Below are positions 36,785 through 44,027 of a stretch of DNA of 64,000 bases, piece by piece. The translations under genes and the position numbers were made by a program. Source of the stretch: Vasconcelosia minhoensis LEGE 07310 (GTDB taxonomy: Bacteria; Cyanobacteriota; Cyanobacteriia; Phormidesmidales; Phormidesmidaceae); contig NZ_JADEXG010000004.1 of assembly GCF_015207255.1 (NCBI RefSeq), positions 62,001 to 126,000 of the forward strand, written 5' to 3'. The notes under the pieces were generated by a model. The model was not told the origin of the DNA. It was given only the letters and a program-made list of their open reading frames with translations, and made no database searches. Positions within the stretch are counted from its first letter, which is position 1; each line of letters begins with the position of its first letter.

Positions 36785-38264
36785 CTCTGCCAAGGCCGAT
36801 ATTCTCGTCATCGACGATACGCCAGAGAATCTGCATTTGCTCTCGTCGATGCTGACCGAACGCGGCTATAAAGTTCGCAGCGTCACCAAGGGTCTGACCG
36901 GCCTGCGGGGGGCTCAGGCCGCGCCGCCCGACCTGGTTTTGCTCGATATCAACATGCCCCAGATGAATGGCTACGAGGTCTGTCAGCAGCTCAAGGCGAA
37001 TGCTGTCACGCGCGAGATACCCGTCATTTTTATCAGTGCCCTGGGGGACGTTCCCGACAAGGTGCAAGCCTTTAGCGTCGGCGGTGTGGACTTTATCACC
37101 AAGCCGTTTCAAGTGGAGGAAGTCCATGCAAGAATTGAAAATCATCTCTCGCTGCGGCGACTACAGCAGCAGCTCCAGGCCCAAAATCTTCAGCTCCAGC
37201 GCGAAATAGACGAGCGTAAGCGGGCTGAGGAGAAGTTTAGCAAAGCGTTTCTGGCCAGCCCCAGCCCGATTGCAATTACCACGCTGGCAGAAAATCGATT
37301 TGTCGATGTTAATCCCTGCTTTCTGCGCATGACCGGCTACGATCGCGACCAGGTGATCGACCACACTGCCGACCAGCTTCAGCTTTGGCTAGCCCCACAC
37401 AGCTATGACCAGGCGCTACAGCAGCTGTCGCAAACCGGCGCTCTGCACAATCACGAATTTGACTGCCGCACCCACAGCGGTGAGCAGCGGACGGTTCTGC
37501 TTTGTCTGGAGCAGATTACCCTCGAAGGCCAGCCCTGCGCCCTGAATATGCTTAACGACATTACCGAGCGCAAGCGGCTGGAAAACGAGTTTATCTCGGT
37601 GGTCAGCCATGAGCTGCGCACTCCAATGCATTCGCTGATTGGGGCGCTGGATCTACTCAGCACCGGCCAGCTCGGTCAGCTCAGCGACCAGGGCCGCCAG
37701 ATTCTCTCGATGGCAACCTCGAATACCGAGCGCCTGATTCGCCTGGTCAACGACATTCTCGACCTAGAACGGCTCAAGTCGGGCAAGCTAACGCTGAAAA
37801 AAGTCTCCTGCGACGTGGCCGATTTGCTCACCCAGGCCGCTGCCGCCATGCAGCCCATGGCCAACGAGGTGCAGGTCAAGCTCCAGGTTGAGCCGATTGC
37901 GGCTCAGGTCTATGCGGACTGCGATCGCATTCTCCAAACGCTGACCAATCTACTCAGCAACGCCATCAAGTTCTCGCCCGCTCATACCACGGTCCGCCTG
38001 ACTGCCCGAGTTGACCGTCCTAATCTGCTCATCCAGGTGCAGGATCAGGGTCGCGGCATCCCTGCTAGCAATCTTGAAACCATCTTTGAGCGCTTTCAGC
38101 AGGTCGATGCCAGCGACGCTCGTAAAAAAGACGGCACCGGTCTCGGCCTAGCTATCTGTCGTAATATCGTGCAGCAGCACGGCGGCCAAATTTGGGCCGA
38201 AAGTCAGATGGGTCGGGGCAGCACGTTTACGGTTTCACTACCGCTGGAGGCAGCCCATGAGTAA
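36777..38264 (+). CDS. Histidine kinase with N-terminal receiver and PAS domain
   Basis: 495 residues from ATG 36777 (MSNSAKADILVIDDTPENL), which overlaps the previous stop by 8 bp; the frame opens earlier at 36735, but the receiver starts right after this ATG. Order: REC (1-120; LLDINMPQMNGYE, KPF), PAS (about 145-265; FSKAFLASPSPIAITTLAENRF), HisKA (SVVSHELRTPMHSLIGAL), HATPase (NLLSNAIKFSPAH, DQGRGIP, GTGLGLAIC). No membrane segments. Probably receives phosphate from the upstream hybrid kinase, or tunes the final response regulator. That wiring is inferred from the order. Confidence 0.9.
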   Translation: MSNSAKADILVIDDTPENLHLLSSMLTERGYKVRSVTKGLTGLRGAQAAPPDLVLLDINMPQMNGYEVCQQLKANAVTREIPVIFISALGDVPDKVQAFSVGGVDFITKPFQVEEVHARIENHLSLRRLQQQLQAQNLQLQREIDERKRAEEKFSKAFLASPSPIAITTLAENRFVDVNPCFLRMTGYDRDQVIDHTADQLQLWLAPHSYDQALQQLSQTGALHNHEFDCRTHSGEQRTVLLCLEQITLEGQPCALNMLNDITERKRLENEFISVVSHELRTPMHSLIGALDLLSTGQLGQLSDQGRQILSMATSNTERLIRLVNDILDLERLKSGKLTLKKVSCDVADLLTQAAAAMQPMANEVQVKLQVEPIAAQVYADCDRILQTLTNLLSNAIKFSPAHTTVRLTARVDRPNLLIQVQDQGRGIPASNLETIFERFQQVDASDARKKDGTGLGLAICRNIVQQHGGQIWAESQMGRGSTFTVSLPLEAAHE

Positions 38265-38628
38265 GACCCTTTTGCTCGTAGATGATGAGGCCGATGCCAG
38301 AGCGATCGCAACCCTCGCCCTCAATCTAAAAACCGACTGGACCATCCTCCAAGCCGGTTCTGGCCAAGAAGCGCTGAACATCTCAGCGGAGCAGTCGCCC
38401 GACCTGATTTTGCTGGACATGATGATGCCCGAGATGGATGGTCGTACAACGCTGAAAAAGCTCAAGGCCGATCCCAAAACTCAGACAATCCCGGTCATCC
38501 TTGTAACAGCCAAGGTACAGCCGCTAGCTCAGTCTCAGATTGATCCGGCAGATGTGGTAACGGTCTTTGTTAAGCCATTTCGGCCCCTAGAGCTAGCTGA
38601 CGAAATTCGGGCTGCGCTGAATTGGTAG
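38257..38628 (+). CDS. Single-domain response regulator (CheY-like)
   Basis: 123 residues, only a receiver domain: acidic pair DDE (9-11), phosphoacceptor Asp in LILLDMMMPEMDG (about 51), conserved Thr/Ser in VILVTAK and Lys in FVKPF. No output domain, so the output is by protein contact. It overlaps the preceding kinase by 8 bp and ends the operon. Probably the shared output or phosphate sink of the three kinases. Confidence 0.92.
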   Translation: MSKTLLLVDDEADARAIATLALNLKTDWTILQAGSGQEALNISAEQSPDLILLDMMMPEMDGRTTLKKLKADPKTQTIPVILVTAKVQPLAQSQIDPADVVTVFVKPFRPLELADEIRAALNW

Positions 38629-38950
38629 GAGATACGGCTAGGTCAATAGCGTCACTTCTTAGATAATTGCCTAGTTCAGGTAAGCGGCTGTATCTGCCTC
38701 TGGTACTAGTTTCGCTCCAGAGCTAGCAGACTCAGCGGTTGTATCTAGCCTTTGACACCACGGGATTTTGAGAGCGCTACCGCATAATTCATTCGGTAGT
38801 CTGCTGTGGTCGAACCGTGCCGTTGCTGTGGCGAGTATTGGAGCACAGTAGCGCAACCGTTACAGGCAGTCAGCATCTACACAGGGTTAAAGCCAGCAAA
38901 GGGATTATAAATAATTCCTTAAAAAAACCTGAGCCCCTAGTTGGATGGAG
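38629..38950. other. 322-bp intergenic region at the left edge of the foreign island
   Basis: No gene recognised. From here to about 44030 I find no HIP1 octamer; the last one to the left is at about 38303. I see no integron integrase, attI site or clear terminator. Confidence 0.5.
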
Positions 38951-39113
38951 GGATGATTATGCTGAATATGTCAGCCTAATCACCTATATAGGGATATTAG
39001 GCTGACATATTCTACCTATTTATCCCAGAAAGGATCTTAGGCTGAAATATTTCCACCTAAGTGCCCGTATTAGGATCTTAGGTGGAAACTTTTCCTCTAA
39101 TTAATAGTTATCC
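38951..39113. repeat. Four-unit degenerate tandem repeat of about 41 bp with inverted arms
   Basis: Units start at 38951, 38992, 39032 and 39073, spaced 41, 40 and 41 bp. Their shared pattern is GGAT-x-TTAGGCTGAAATAT, then TC-x2-CCTA. Inverted repeats lie within it: a perfect 17-bp pair at 38964-38980 / 38996-39012, and TTTCCACCTAA (39050-39060) / TTAGGTGGAAA (39078-39088). The array ends 32 bp before the TIR-like gene start. Confidence 0.7.
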
Positions 39114-39750
39114 CACTCAATTGATCCCGACGTAAGTTCGCTCGCATGTACAACCTTTTTATCGGTTACGCTGGCCCGAAGGACCCGGACGATTCCGTTG
39201 AAGTAAGCGTGTCCCGTTTCCTGGAGTACACGGACGATGAAACTCGAATGCGATTCCGTGATCTCACCGGCGATGCTGTCCGGAAGATTATGGATTACCC
39301 CGCGCTGTTCATGCACGAACACTACGAAGATGGCGCATTCGTTGCGGAGATCACTTCGATCAAGGAAGTGGGAAGGTCATACAAGGTTGAGTTTCGTCAG
39401 GATACTCAAGTCGGTGTCATTTCGCCAGACATAATCTCCGCTGCTGCGTTGGAGCTTCGCATTGGCGAATTTGAGTTCTATCGAACGCACTGGGCTGTAA
39501 AGCAGGGAGATCTGCTTGATATTCTGTCGCGGCACAAATCGGATTTAGAAAACCAGCAGTCGCGTAATGAACTTCCCGAAAACGAGCCGGCGACTGATGA
39601 CTCGGAATTCAACAAAAGCCAAGGGTTTATTGTTCATGGGCATTAAAGTGCTTCCCATTGTCTAGACAGAAAAAGGACTAAATTAAGATAGAAGACTGCA
39701 AAAGCTTGCTTTGACTAGATTTCAATCATTTTATACCTTCCAGTCCTGAC

Positions 39751-40582
39751 TCAACGAAAGTGGACCATGGCCGGGGTTTGATAATCGAGTGCCTGATGAA
39801 GACGCTTCTGGTTATAGAGCACAAAGTAATCATTTAAGCCATTGAGCGCCTCCAGCACAGTGGTATAAGACTTGAGATACACCTCCTCATATTTGACACT
39901 GCGCCACAGTCGTTCGACAAAGATGTTGTCAAAAGCTCGACCCCGGCCATCCTGGCTGATGCGAATTCCCCGCGCCTCCAGGCAAGTCGTAAAGGCTTCA
40001 CTGGTAAACTGAGCCCCCTGGTCGCTATTGAAGATATCCGGTTTGCCAGCGGCTAAGGCGGCCTCCAAAGCCTCGATACAAAAGCGCACATCCATCGTGT
40101 TCGAGACTCGCCAGGCAAGCACATAGCGACTGAACCAGTCCATCACTGCCACTAGATACACAAAGCCTTTGGGCATCGGAATATAGGTAATGTCAGTGCT
40201 CCAGACTTGATTCGGGGCGTTGATGGTCACTGCTTTGAGCAGGTAGGGATAGCGTCTGACGTGGTCCGCAGGCTGACTCAGGTTGGGCTTGGGATAGATT
40301 GCCTCTAAGCCCATCTTTCGCATCAACCGTCTGACCCGTTTGGGATTGACGGCCTCGCCCTGCATCCTTAGCCAAGCCGTCATCCGGCGCACCCCGTAGT
40401 AAGGCATCTCTGTAAATTGGCGGTCAATTAGCTTCATCAGATGCTCGTTATAGGCCGTTTCACTGGCAGGCTGGTAGTACCAACTGGCTCGGGACAGTCC
40501 GATCAGTTCACACTGGCGGCTGAGGCTGATACCGGGATGCGCAGGCTCTATCAGCTGACGTTTATCGGACGGGCAATGCCCT
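39751..40582 (-). CDS. IS3-family transposase OrfB (DDE integrase domain)
   Basis: The frame continues upstream of its first ATG (40437), as is usual for OrfB made as an OrfAB fusion: RQLIEPAHPGISLSRQCELIGLSRASWYYQP leads into MKLIDRQFTEMPYYGVRRM. The catalytic core is complete: STDITYIPMPKG (first Asp), FNSDQGAQFTS (second Asp) and FVERLWRSVKYEE (Glu). It catalyses copy-out-paste-in transposition. It ends TPAMVHFR at 39751, about 107 bp inside the left end. Confidence 0.9.
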
Positions 40583-40852
40583 AGATTTTTTTTTCAGCCA
40601 GTCCAACTCTACTTTGAGCTGCCCGATTTGTTGGTAGAGTTCTGATATCAATGCATCCTGTGATTTGTGGTAAGTCCCGCTTTTGCGGCTGAAGACTTCG
40701 GGTAAGGCTTCCAACACCTGCTTCTTCCACTGCGTCACCTGAGTTGGATGTACGCCATGTTCTCCGGCAATCTCGTTGACCGTTTTCAGGCCTTTGACAG
40801 CCTCGAGGGCGATCTTGACTTTGAGTTCTGCACTGTATCGTTTACGCTGCAT
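40562..40852 (-). CDS. IS3-family transposase OrfA (helix-turn-helix)
   Basis: 96 residues: MQRKRYSAELKVKIALEAVKGLKTVNEIAGEHGVHPTQVTQWKKQVLE is the HTH_Tnp_1 domain that binds the IS ends, followed by a leucine-zipper-like helix (LISELYQQIGQLKVELDWLKKK). A run of nine A in the minus strand (40586-40594) lies at the KKK codons and would allow a -1 slip into orfB, giving the OrfAB transposase. Confidence 0.92.
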   Translation of the reverse strand: MQRKRYSAELKVKIALEAVKGLKTVNEIAGEHGVHPTQVTQWKKQVLEALPEVFSRKSGTYHKSQDALISELYQQIGQLKVELDWLKKKSRALPVR

Positions 40853-41385
40853 GAGTTTTTAACGCTCCGTATTTTCTAGGGGATTTTGTGCAGCTTTATA
40901 TCTTATTGTCCTGTCTAGTTTCTGGGGAGCATTATACATGACGAGCACGCAAAGGCAGATGCCAAGGATTACGTTGAATCCAGAGGGCTAAAGCCAATCA
41001 TTCTCCACCTTCAAGCAAGTGGCGGGCGGACGATTATTGAGAAAATAGACCGTTACACGAACGTGGGATTTGGAATCGTCCTTTACACGGAATGCGACGT
41101 TGGGGCAAAACGGGATTCGCTGGCCTACAAATGGCGGGCGCGCCAAAATGTCGTTTTTGAACACGGCTACCTTATTGCGAAACTCTCACGCGCACGGGTT
41201 GCGGCATTGGTGAAGGGTGACGTCGAAACACCGAATGACATCAGTGGCGTCGTCTACATTGGCATGGATGCCGCCAGGAAATGGCACGACGAAATGGACA
41301 ACGAACTTCGACAGGCGGGCTATCAAATATCCGCGCCCGAAAACCCGCTCTTTTGAGCGTGCGATTGTCAACGCCAAACAACCGT

Positions 41386-41477
41386 GGGATAACAATGGCA
41401 TGAACACGGAGCCGCCGGTCACGCGTTTTTTGAAATGGTGCATCAACCGCGGCGGCCCGGTTCTGCCCAACGTTAGG
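41386..41477 (+). repeat. attC-like integron recombination site 1
   Basis: 92 bp after the TIR-like gene. The left core GGATAAC (41386-41392) and right core GTTAGGC (41471-41477) fit the RYYYAAC/GTTRRRY pattern loosely on the left. Inner arms pair imperfectly (ACACGGAGCCGCCGGT with ACCGCGGCGGCCCGGT), with a loop near TTTTTTGAAATGG. An alternative left core is GCCAAAC at 41372-41378. It resembles attC sites I remember from planctomycete-type integrons. Confidence 0.65.
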
Positions 41478-41526
41478 CTTCTTATTTTACCGATGAGGAT
41501 CGCTTTGAGATGACATCGGTGCGTTT

Positions 41527-41853
41527 TTACATCTTTGTCTCATCACCATACCAGCGTGAAGCCAGCTCACAGAGGTCGTAGAGTGGCTTAGATAACTCCT
41601 TCCCCCGCTCAGTCAATTCATAAGAAACTTGTGGCGGGATCGTAGACTCGTAGTAACGATAGATAATTCCATTCTCTTCCAGCATCCGCAACCGTTGTGT
41701 CAATACCTTAGGCGAGATGCCATCAACTTTGCGCCTTAATTCACCAAATCGCATCACTCCATTGGTATCTAAGGTCCACAAAATATACATCGTCCACTGC
41801 CCTGAAATCTGATTGAGCAGCTTTTCGAGGGGAGCACATTCTGAGTCCTTCAT
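41527..41853 (-). CDS. HxlR-family winged-helix regulator
   Basis: 108 residues: CAPLEKLLNQISGQWTMYILWTLDTNGVMRFGELRRKVDGISPKVLTQRLRMLEENGII is the HxlR winged helix, and YELTERGKELSKPLYDLCEWA-like C-terminal helices mediate dimerisation. It lacks the N-terminal Cys(s) arrangement of some redox-sensing members except Cys6. It is divergent from the membrane protein at 41972, with an inverted repeat between the two, so it probably represses itself and its neighbour. Both lie in one inferred integron cassette. Confidence 0.9.
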   Translation of the reverse strand: MKDSECAPLEKLLNQISGQWTMYILWTLDTNGVMRFGELRRKVDGISPKVLTQRLRMLEENGIIYRYYESTIPPQVSYELTERGKELSKPLYDLCELASRWYGDETKM

Positions 41854-41882
41854 AGGTGTTAGTAGTTCCTGAGAGGTTACGC

Positions 41883-41900
41883 AGTTACTAAAAGGTAACT
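41883..41900. promoter_or_regulatory. Probable HxlR operator
   Basis: Perfect inverted repeat AGTTAC (41883-41888) / GTAACT (41895-41900) with a 6-bp spacer, in the 118-bp gap between the divergent regulator and membrane-protein genes. Confidence 0.6.
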
Positions 41901-41971
41901 ACTTTACTTTAGCAACCAATGAGTTTAACTTCTACATACGGTTTCTAAAAATTGAGATCGTAGGAGCAAAC

Positions 41972-42412
41972 ATGAGAGGTCAGGTTTGGTATGTCGCTTT
42001 ATTTATTGGGTTAATGTGTCTGGTTCGGTTCGGTCTCAGTGCTATTGGCTATGCTGACCCAGTACGGTTGATGGAGCAAATGAACATGTCCATTGACTCG
42101 AACATTCAGATGCCATATCTTGTGCGCGTTTGGGCAGTTAGAGATATTGTGATTGCTGTAATTGTTATTTTTGCTGATAGAAGTACAGTGAAGACACTTC
42201 TATTTGCATGCGTTGTCATTGATGCTACTGATATACTCTCCGCACATTTGAGTGGATTGGCGGGATTGTTCAATTCATCTGAAACTTGGTCGCTAAAACT
42301 GACTGCAATTGCTGCACTCATTCCGGAGGCGATAGCTTTAGCTTTACTGGGTATCCAAAAAACAGATAATCAAGACAAGAAGCAGGTCAAAAGCCCGGAA
42401 ACTGTTTCGTAG
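41972..42412 (+). CDS. Small four-helix membrane protein (DUF4267-like)
   Basis: 146 residues with four hydrophobic segments (WYVALFIGLMCLVRFGLSAIGY, VWAVRDIVIAVIVIFA, TLLFACVVIDATDIL, LTAIAALIPEAIALALLG) and a short basic tail. The RVWAVRDIVIAV pattern and helix order resemble DUF4267-type proteins that often sit next to HxlR or TetR regulators; the role is unknown. It follows the regulator divergently and ends 4 bp before attC site 2. Confidence 0.7.
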   Translation: MRGQVWYVALFIGLMCLVRFGLSAIGYADPVRLMEQMNMSIDSNIQMPYLVRVWAVRDIVIAVIVIFADRSTVKTLLFACVVIDATDILSAHLSGLAGLFNSSETWSLKLTAIAALIPEAIALALLGIQKTDNQDKKQVKSPETVS

Positions 42413-42416
42413 AAAA

Positions 42417-42503
42417 GCCTAACAATTCCAATGCACCGGAGCAAAGTTAAGCAATTAGTGATTTGCTAAAAGTACTTGTGTCCAGTGATTGGGAATGTTA
42501 TGC
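42417..42503 (+). repeat. attC-like integron recombination site 2
   Basis: 87 bp. The left core GCCTAAC (42417-42423) and right core GTTATGC (42497-42503). The outer arms are strongly complementary: ATTCCAATGCACCGGA (42425-42440) against TCCAGTGATTGGGAAT (42481-42496), mostly paired with a bulge or two, as in attC hairpins. It lies directly after the membrane-protein stop. Confidence 0.8.
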
Positions 42504-42537
42504 GGCTTAGTTATCTACAATTTTTAGGCGCATTTTA

Positions 42538-43020
42538 GACTTCATCCCGAAAAGCAAATTGAGTCTTACAATCCTCATCATCTAGATGCCGTTGTCCGCC
42601 TTTCGCTTCGGGCATGGATTCCAGTCTTTGAATCGATGCAAAACACGATGGATACTGACGTTTACTGAGCCTTCTATCCTGATGATTGGTGTGGGAGCCA
42701 AAAAAAGCGGTCGAGGATATCTGCACTGCCGAAAACACAACAGTGTGGATTGCGTTCGTGCAAGTTCCACTGTAGCCGCGAAACTAGGTCCCGAATCCAG
42801 CATGGGCGAAATATATAAGGTCGCCTTCGATCCAGACTTTCAAGGTCACGGAATTGGTAGCACTCTGATAGAATTTGCTATTGCTCAGATGAAAGATACT
42901 GGGATGTCCATTGCAATGGTCGAAACCGGAGGCGGTCCAGGTCATGCCCTAGCGCGTCGCACCTATGAAAAGTTAGGCTTTGGGCTATAGTCGGTTGCTC
43001 GATACTTCAAGAGGCTCTAG
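42538..43020 (+). pseudogene. GNAT acetyltransferase, decayed by frameshifts and stops
   Basis: Three frames must be joined to read one GNAT: LHPEKQIESYNPHHLDAVVRLSLRAWIPVFESMQ then a TGA; next VEDICTAENTTVWIAFVQ; then MGEIYKVAFDPDFQGHGIGSTLIEFAIAQMKDTGM with the acetyl-CoA motif QGHGIG, ending GFGL before a TAG, with the frame continuing SVARYFKRL to 43020. The open frame 42586-42990 covers only the last part with a spurious N-terminus. Non-functional as it stands. Confidence 0.8.
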
Positions 43021-43076
43021 GTACCTAGATCTAGGTTACAGTGACGATTCTGAAATAGTGTGAGATCGCCCAACCC

Positions 43077-43436
43077 ATGAGCGGAATTGACCGAGGTATC
43101 ACTCCCGATCCCCGACCGAGCCTAATTGATCGCCATTTGCCGAATACCCCTCAAGTCCAAAGACTGCTCCGAAGAGAAGGCAGAGCGCACATATTTAACG
43201 ATGTCGAGACCCTAAAACGAGTTACACAGGCTATTATTGCGGGTGGAGAGCGAACTGGAATCGAGGATGAAGACGATGATTACGAACGATATGGACTCTA
43301 CTTTTCCGAGCCAATCGGATACATAATTAGAGCAGATGGGAGCCAAACGCCTCTTTACTACGGCGAGATCAAAATTGTGAAAACAACAGGTGAGTATCAT
43401 GCAATCCCGCGCACCAGCCCTCGCAGAACAAGCTAA
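43077..43436 (+). CDS. DUF6972 family protein
   Basis: 119 residues. DRHLPNTPQVQRLLRREGRAHIFNDVETLKRVTQAIIAGGERTG, YERYGLYFSEPIGYIIRADGSQTPLYYGEIKIV and YHAIPRTSP match the pattern I recall for cyanobacterial DUF6972. Function unknown. It overlaps the following gene by about 38-47 bp in another frame, implying translational coupling of a two-gene unit. It lies in the third inferred cassette. Confidence 0.75.
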   Translation: MSGIDRGITPDPRPSLIDRHLPNTPQVQRLLRREGRAHIFNDVETLKRVTQAIIAGGERTGIEDEDDDYERYGLYFSEPIGYIIRADGSQTPLYYGEIKIVKTTGEYHAIPRTSPRRTS

Positions 43437-43656
43437 AACCTGGAAAATCCTGGAGCTTTGGGTTGATCCAGTGCTTTTCCCTCCCAAGATTCTCATGCTT
43501 GTGGGTGATCAAGATGGGACTTGTCGTATTTTTAATCCTGCATCTGGCTATAAGCTCATCGTTACCCACTCTAATTATCAAGCTGCCCAAGAATGGCTTC
43601 TTGAAGACGAATATGAACGGGTTAAAGGTCAACTTTTAGCCGAAGAAGTACTTTGA
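43399..43656 (+). CDS. Small protein coupled to DUF6972
   Basis: 85 residues from ATG 43399 (88 from ATG 43390, MSIMQSRAP). Sequence: TWKILELWVDPVLFPPKILMLVGDQDGTCRIFNPASGYKLIVTHSNYQAAQEWLLEDEYERVKGQLLAEE. No known domain that I recognise; the acidic helical C-terminus (WLLEDEYERVKGQL) suits a partner or immunity protein for the DUF6972 product. The function is inferred only from the overlap. Confidence 0.6.
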   Translation: MQSRAPALAEQAKTWKILELWVDPVLFPPKILMLVGDQDGTCRIFNPASGYKLIVTHSNYQAAQEWLLEDEYERVKGQLLAEEVL

Positions 43657-43685
43657 TTATCGGCTTAAACTCTTGCATAAAAACC

Positions 43686-43774
43686 GCATAACAGCCCGGT
43701 TGGAGCGGACAGTTGAGAGACTTTTCGTCTATCGTTGGGGTCGGCTCTACTGCCGCTCAGCCGGAACGTTAGGA
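43686..43774 (+). repeat. attC-like integron recombination site 3
   Basis: 89 bp. Left core GCATAAC (43686-43692), right core GTTAGGA (43768-43774). The arms CCCGGTTGGAGCGG and CCGCTCAGCCGG are complementary apart from small bulges. It lies 30 bp after the third cassette's last stop codon. Confidence 0.75.
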
Positions 43775-43846
43775 GGCTCACAACAAGCTTATCCGCCTTC
43801 CTTGCGGTGCTCCCAAGCCGCGAAGGCAGGTCTGCGCAATGCGGTG

Positions 43847-43900
43847 GCGGCTCTAATGCTGCCGCTGTACCGAAATGATACCTTAACCCGGTTGAGTGAG
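43847..43900. repeat. Degenerate attC-like debris
   Basis: GGCTCTAATGCTGCCGCTG, then TACCGAAA, resembles the right half of site 3, and CTTAACCCGGTTGAGTG resembles its left half. They may be remains of a fourth site. A hairpin GCCTTC...GCGG / CCGC...GAAGGC precedes at about 43797-43828. Confidence 0.3.
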
Positions 43901-44027
43901 AAAGTGATCTGCATTTGGTGAGTACGACCATTGAATCTCAGATATAGTGGGCTTGCGAGTTTTGTACAGTCGAGCCGCTGTCAGATAGCCTATAATCGAC
44001 GAAGTAGCAAGGCTTTGGTACAGAAAC

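Larger units (their letters stand above)
39644..40936 (-). mobile_element. IS3-family insertion sequence, 1293 bp
   Basis: The ends are imperfect inverted repeats of 26 bp with about 19 matches (left TAAAGTGCTTCCCATTG..., inner TCTAGACAG; the right end is its near complement). A 3-bp direct repeat CAT flanks it (39641-39643 and 40937-40939). It carries orfA (40562-40852) and orfB (39751-40437 plus upstream codons) on the minus strand. The ends do not begin TG as in many IS3 members. Both genes look intact, so it may be recent and active. Confidence 0.9.
39146..41356 (+). pseudogene. TIR-like (PF10137, Cap12/Pycsar-effector type) protein disrupted by an IS
   Basis: The 5' part (39146-39643, 166 codons) ends GFIVHGH and is stopped by the TAA that forms the left end of an IS. 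The 3' part resumes in the same frame at 40940 with DEHAKADAKDYVESRGL. Joining 39643 to 40940 restores 304 residues, including the unbroken motif FIVHGHDEHAK. Residues 160-295 are a TIR-like domain of PF10137 (IVLYTECDVG, RARQNVVFEHGYL with predicted catalytic Glu240, ISGVVYIGMD). That family supplies NAD-degrading effectors of CBASS and Pycsar anti-phage systems. Residues 1-130 form an N-terminal domain I cannot name (SRFLEYTDDETRM, RTHWAVKQGDLLDIL). No cyclase gene is adjacent. Confidence 0.85.

Noticed and set aside
38951-39113. CRISPR array
   Set aside because: The repeats are contiguous with no unique spacers, are degenerate, and no cas gene is nearby.
38629-39145. Integron integrase or attI upstream of the first cassette
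   Set aside because: No tyrosine-recombinase coding sequence fits here. GTTATCC at 39107-39113 is a weak core-like sequence but has no surrounding site structure.
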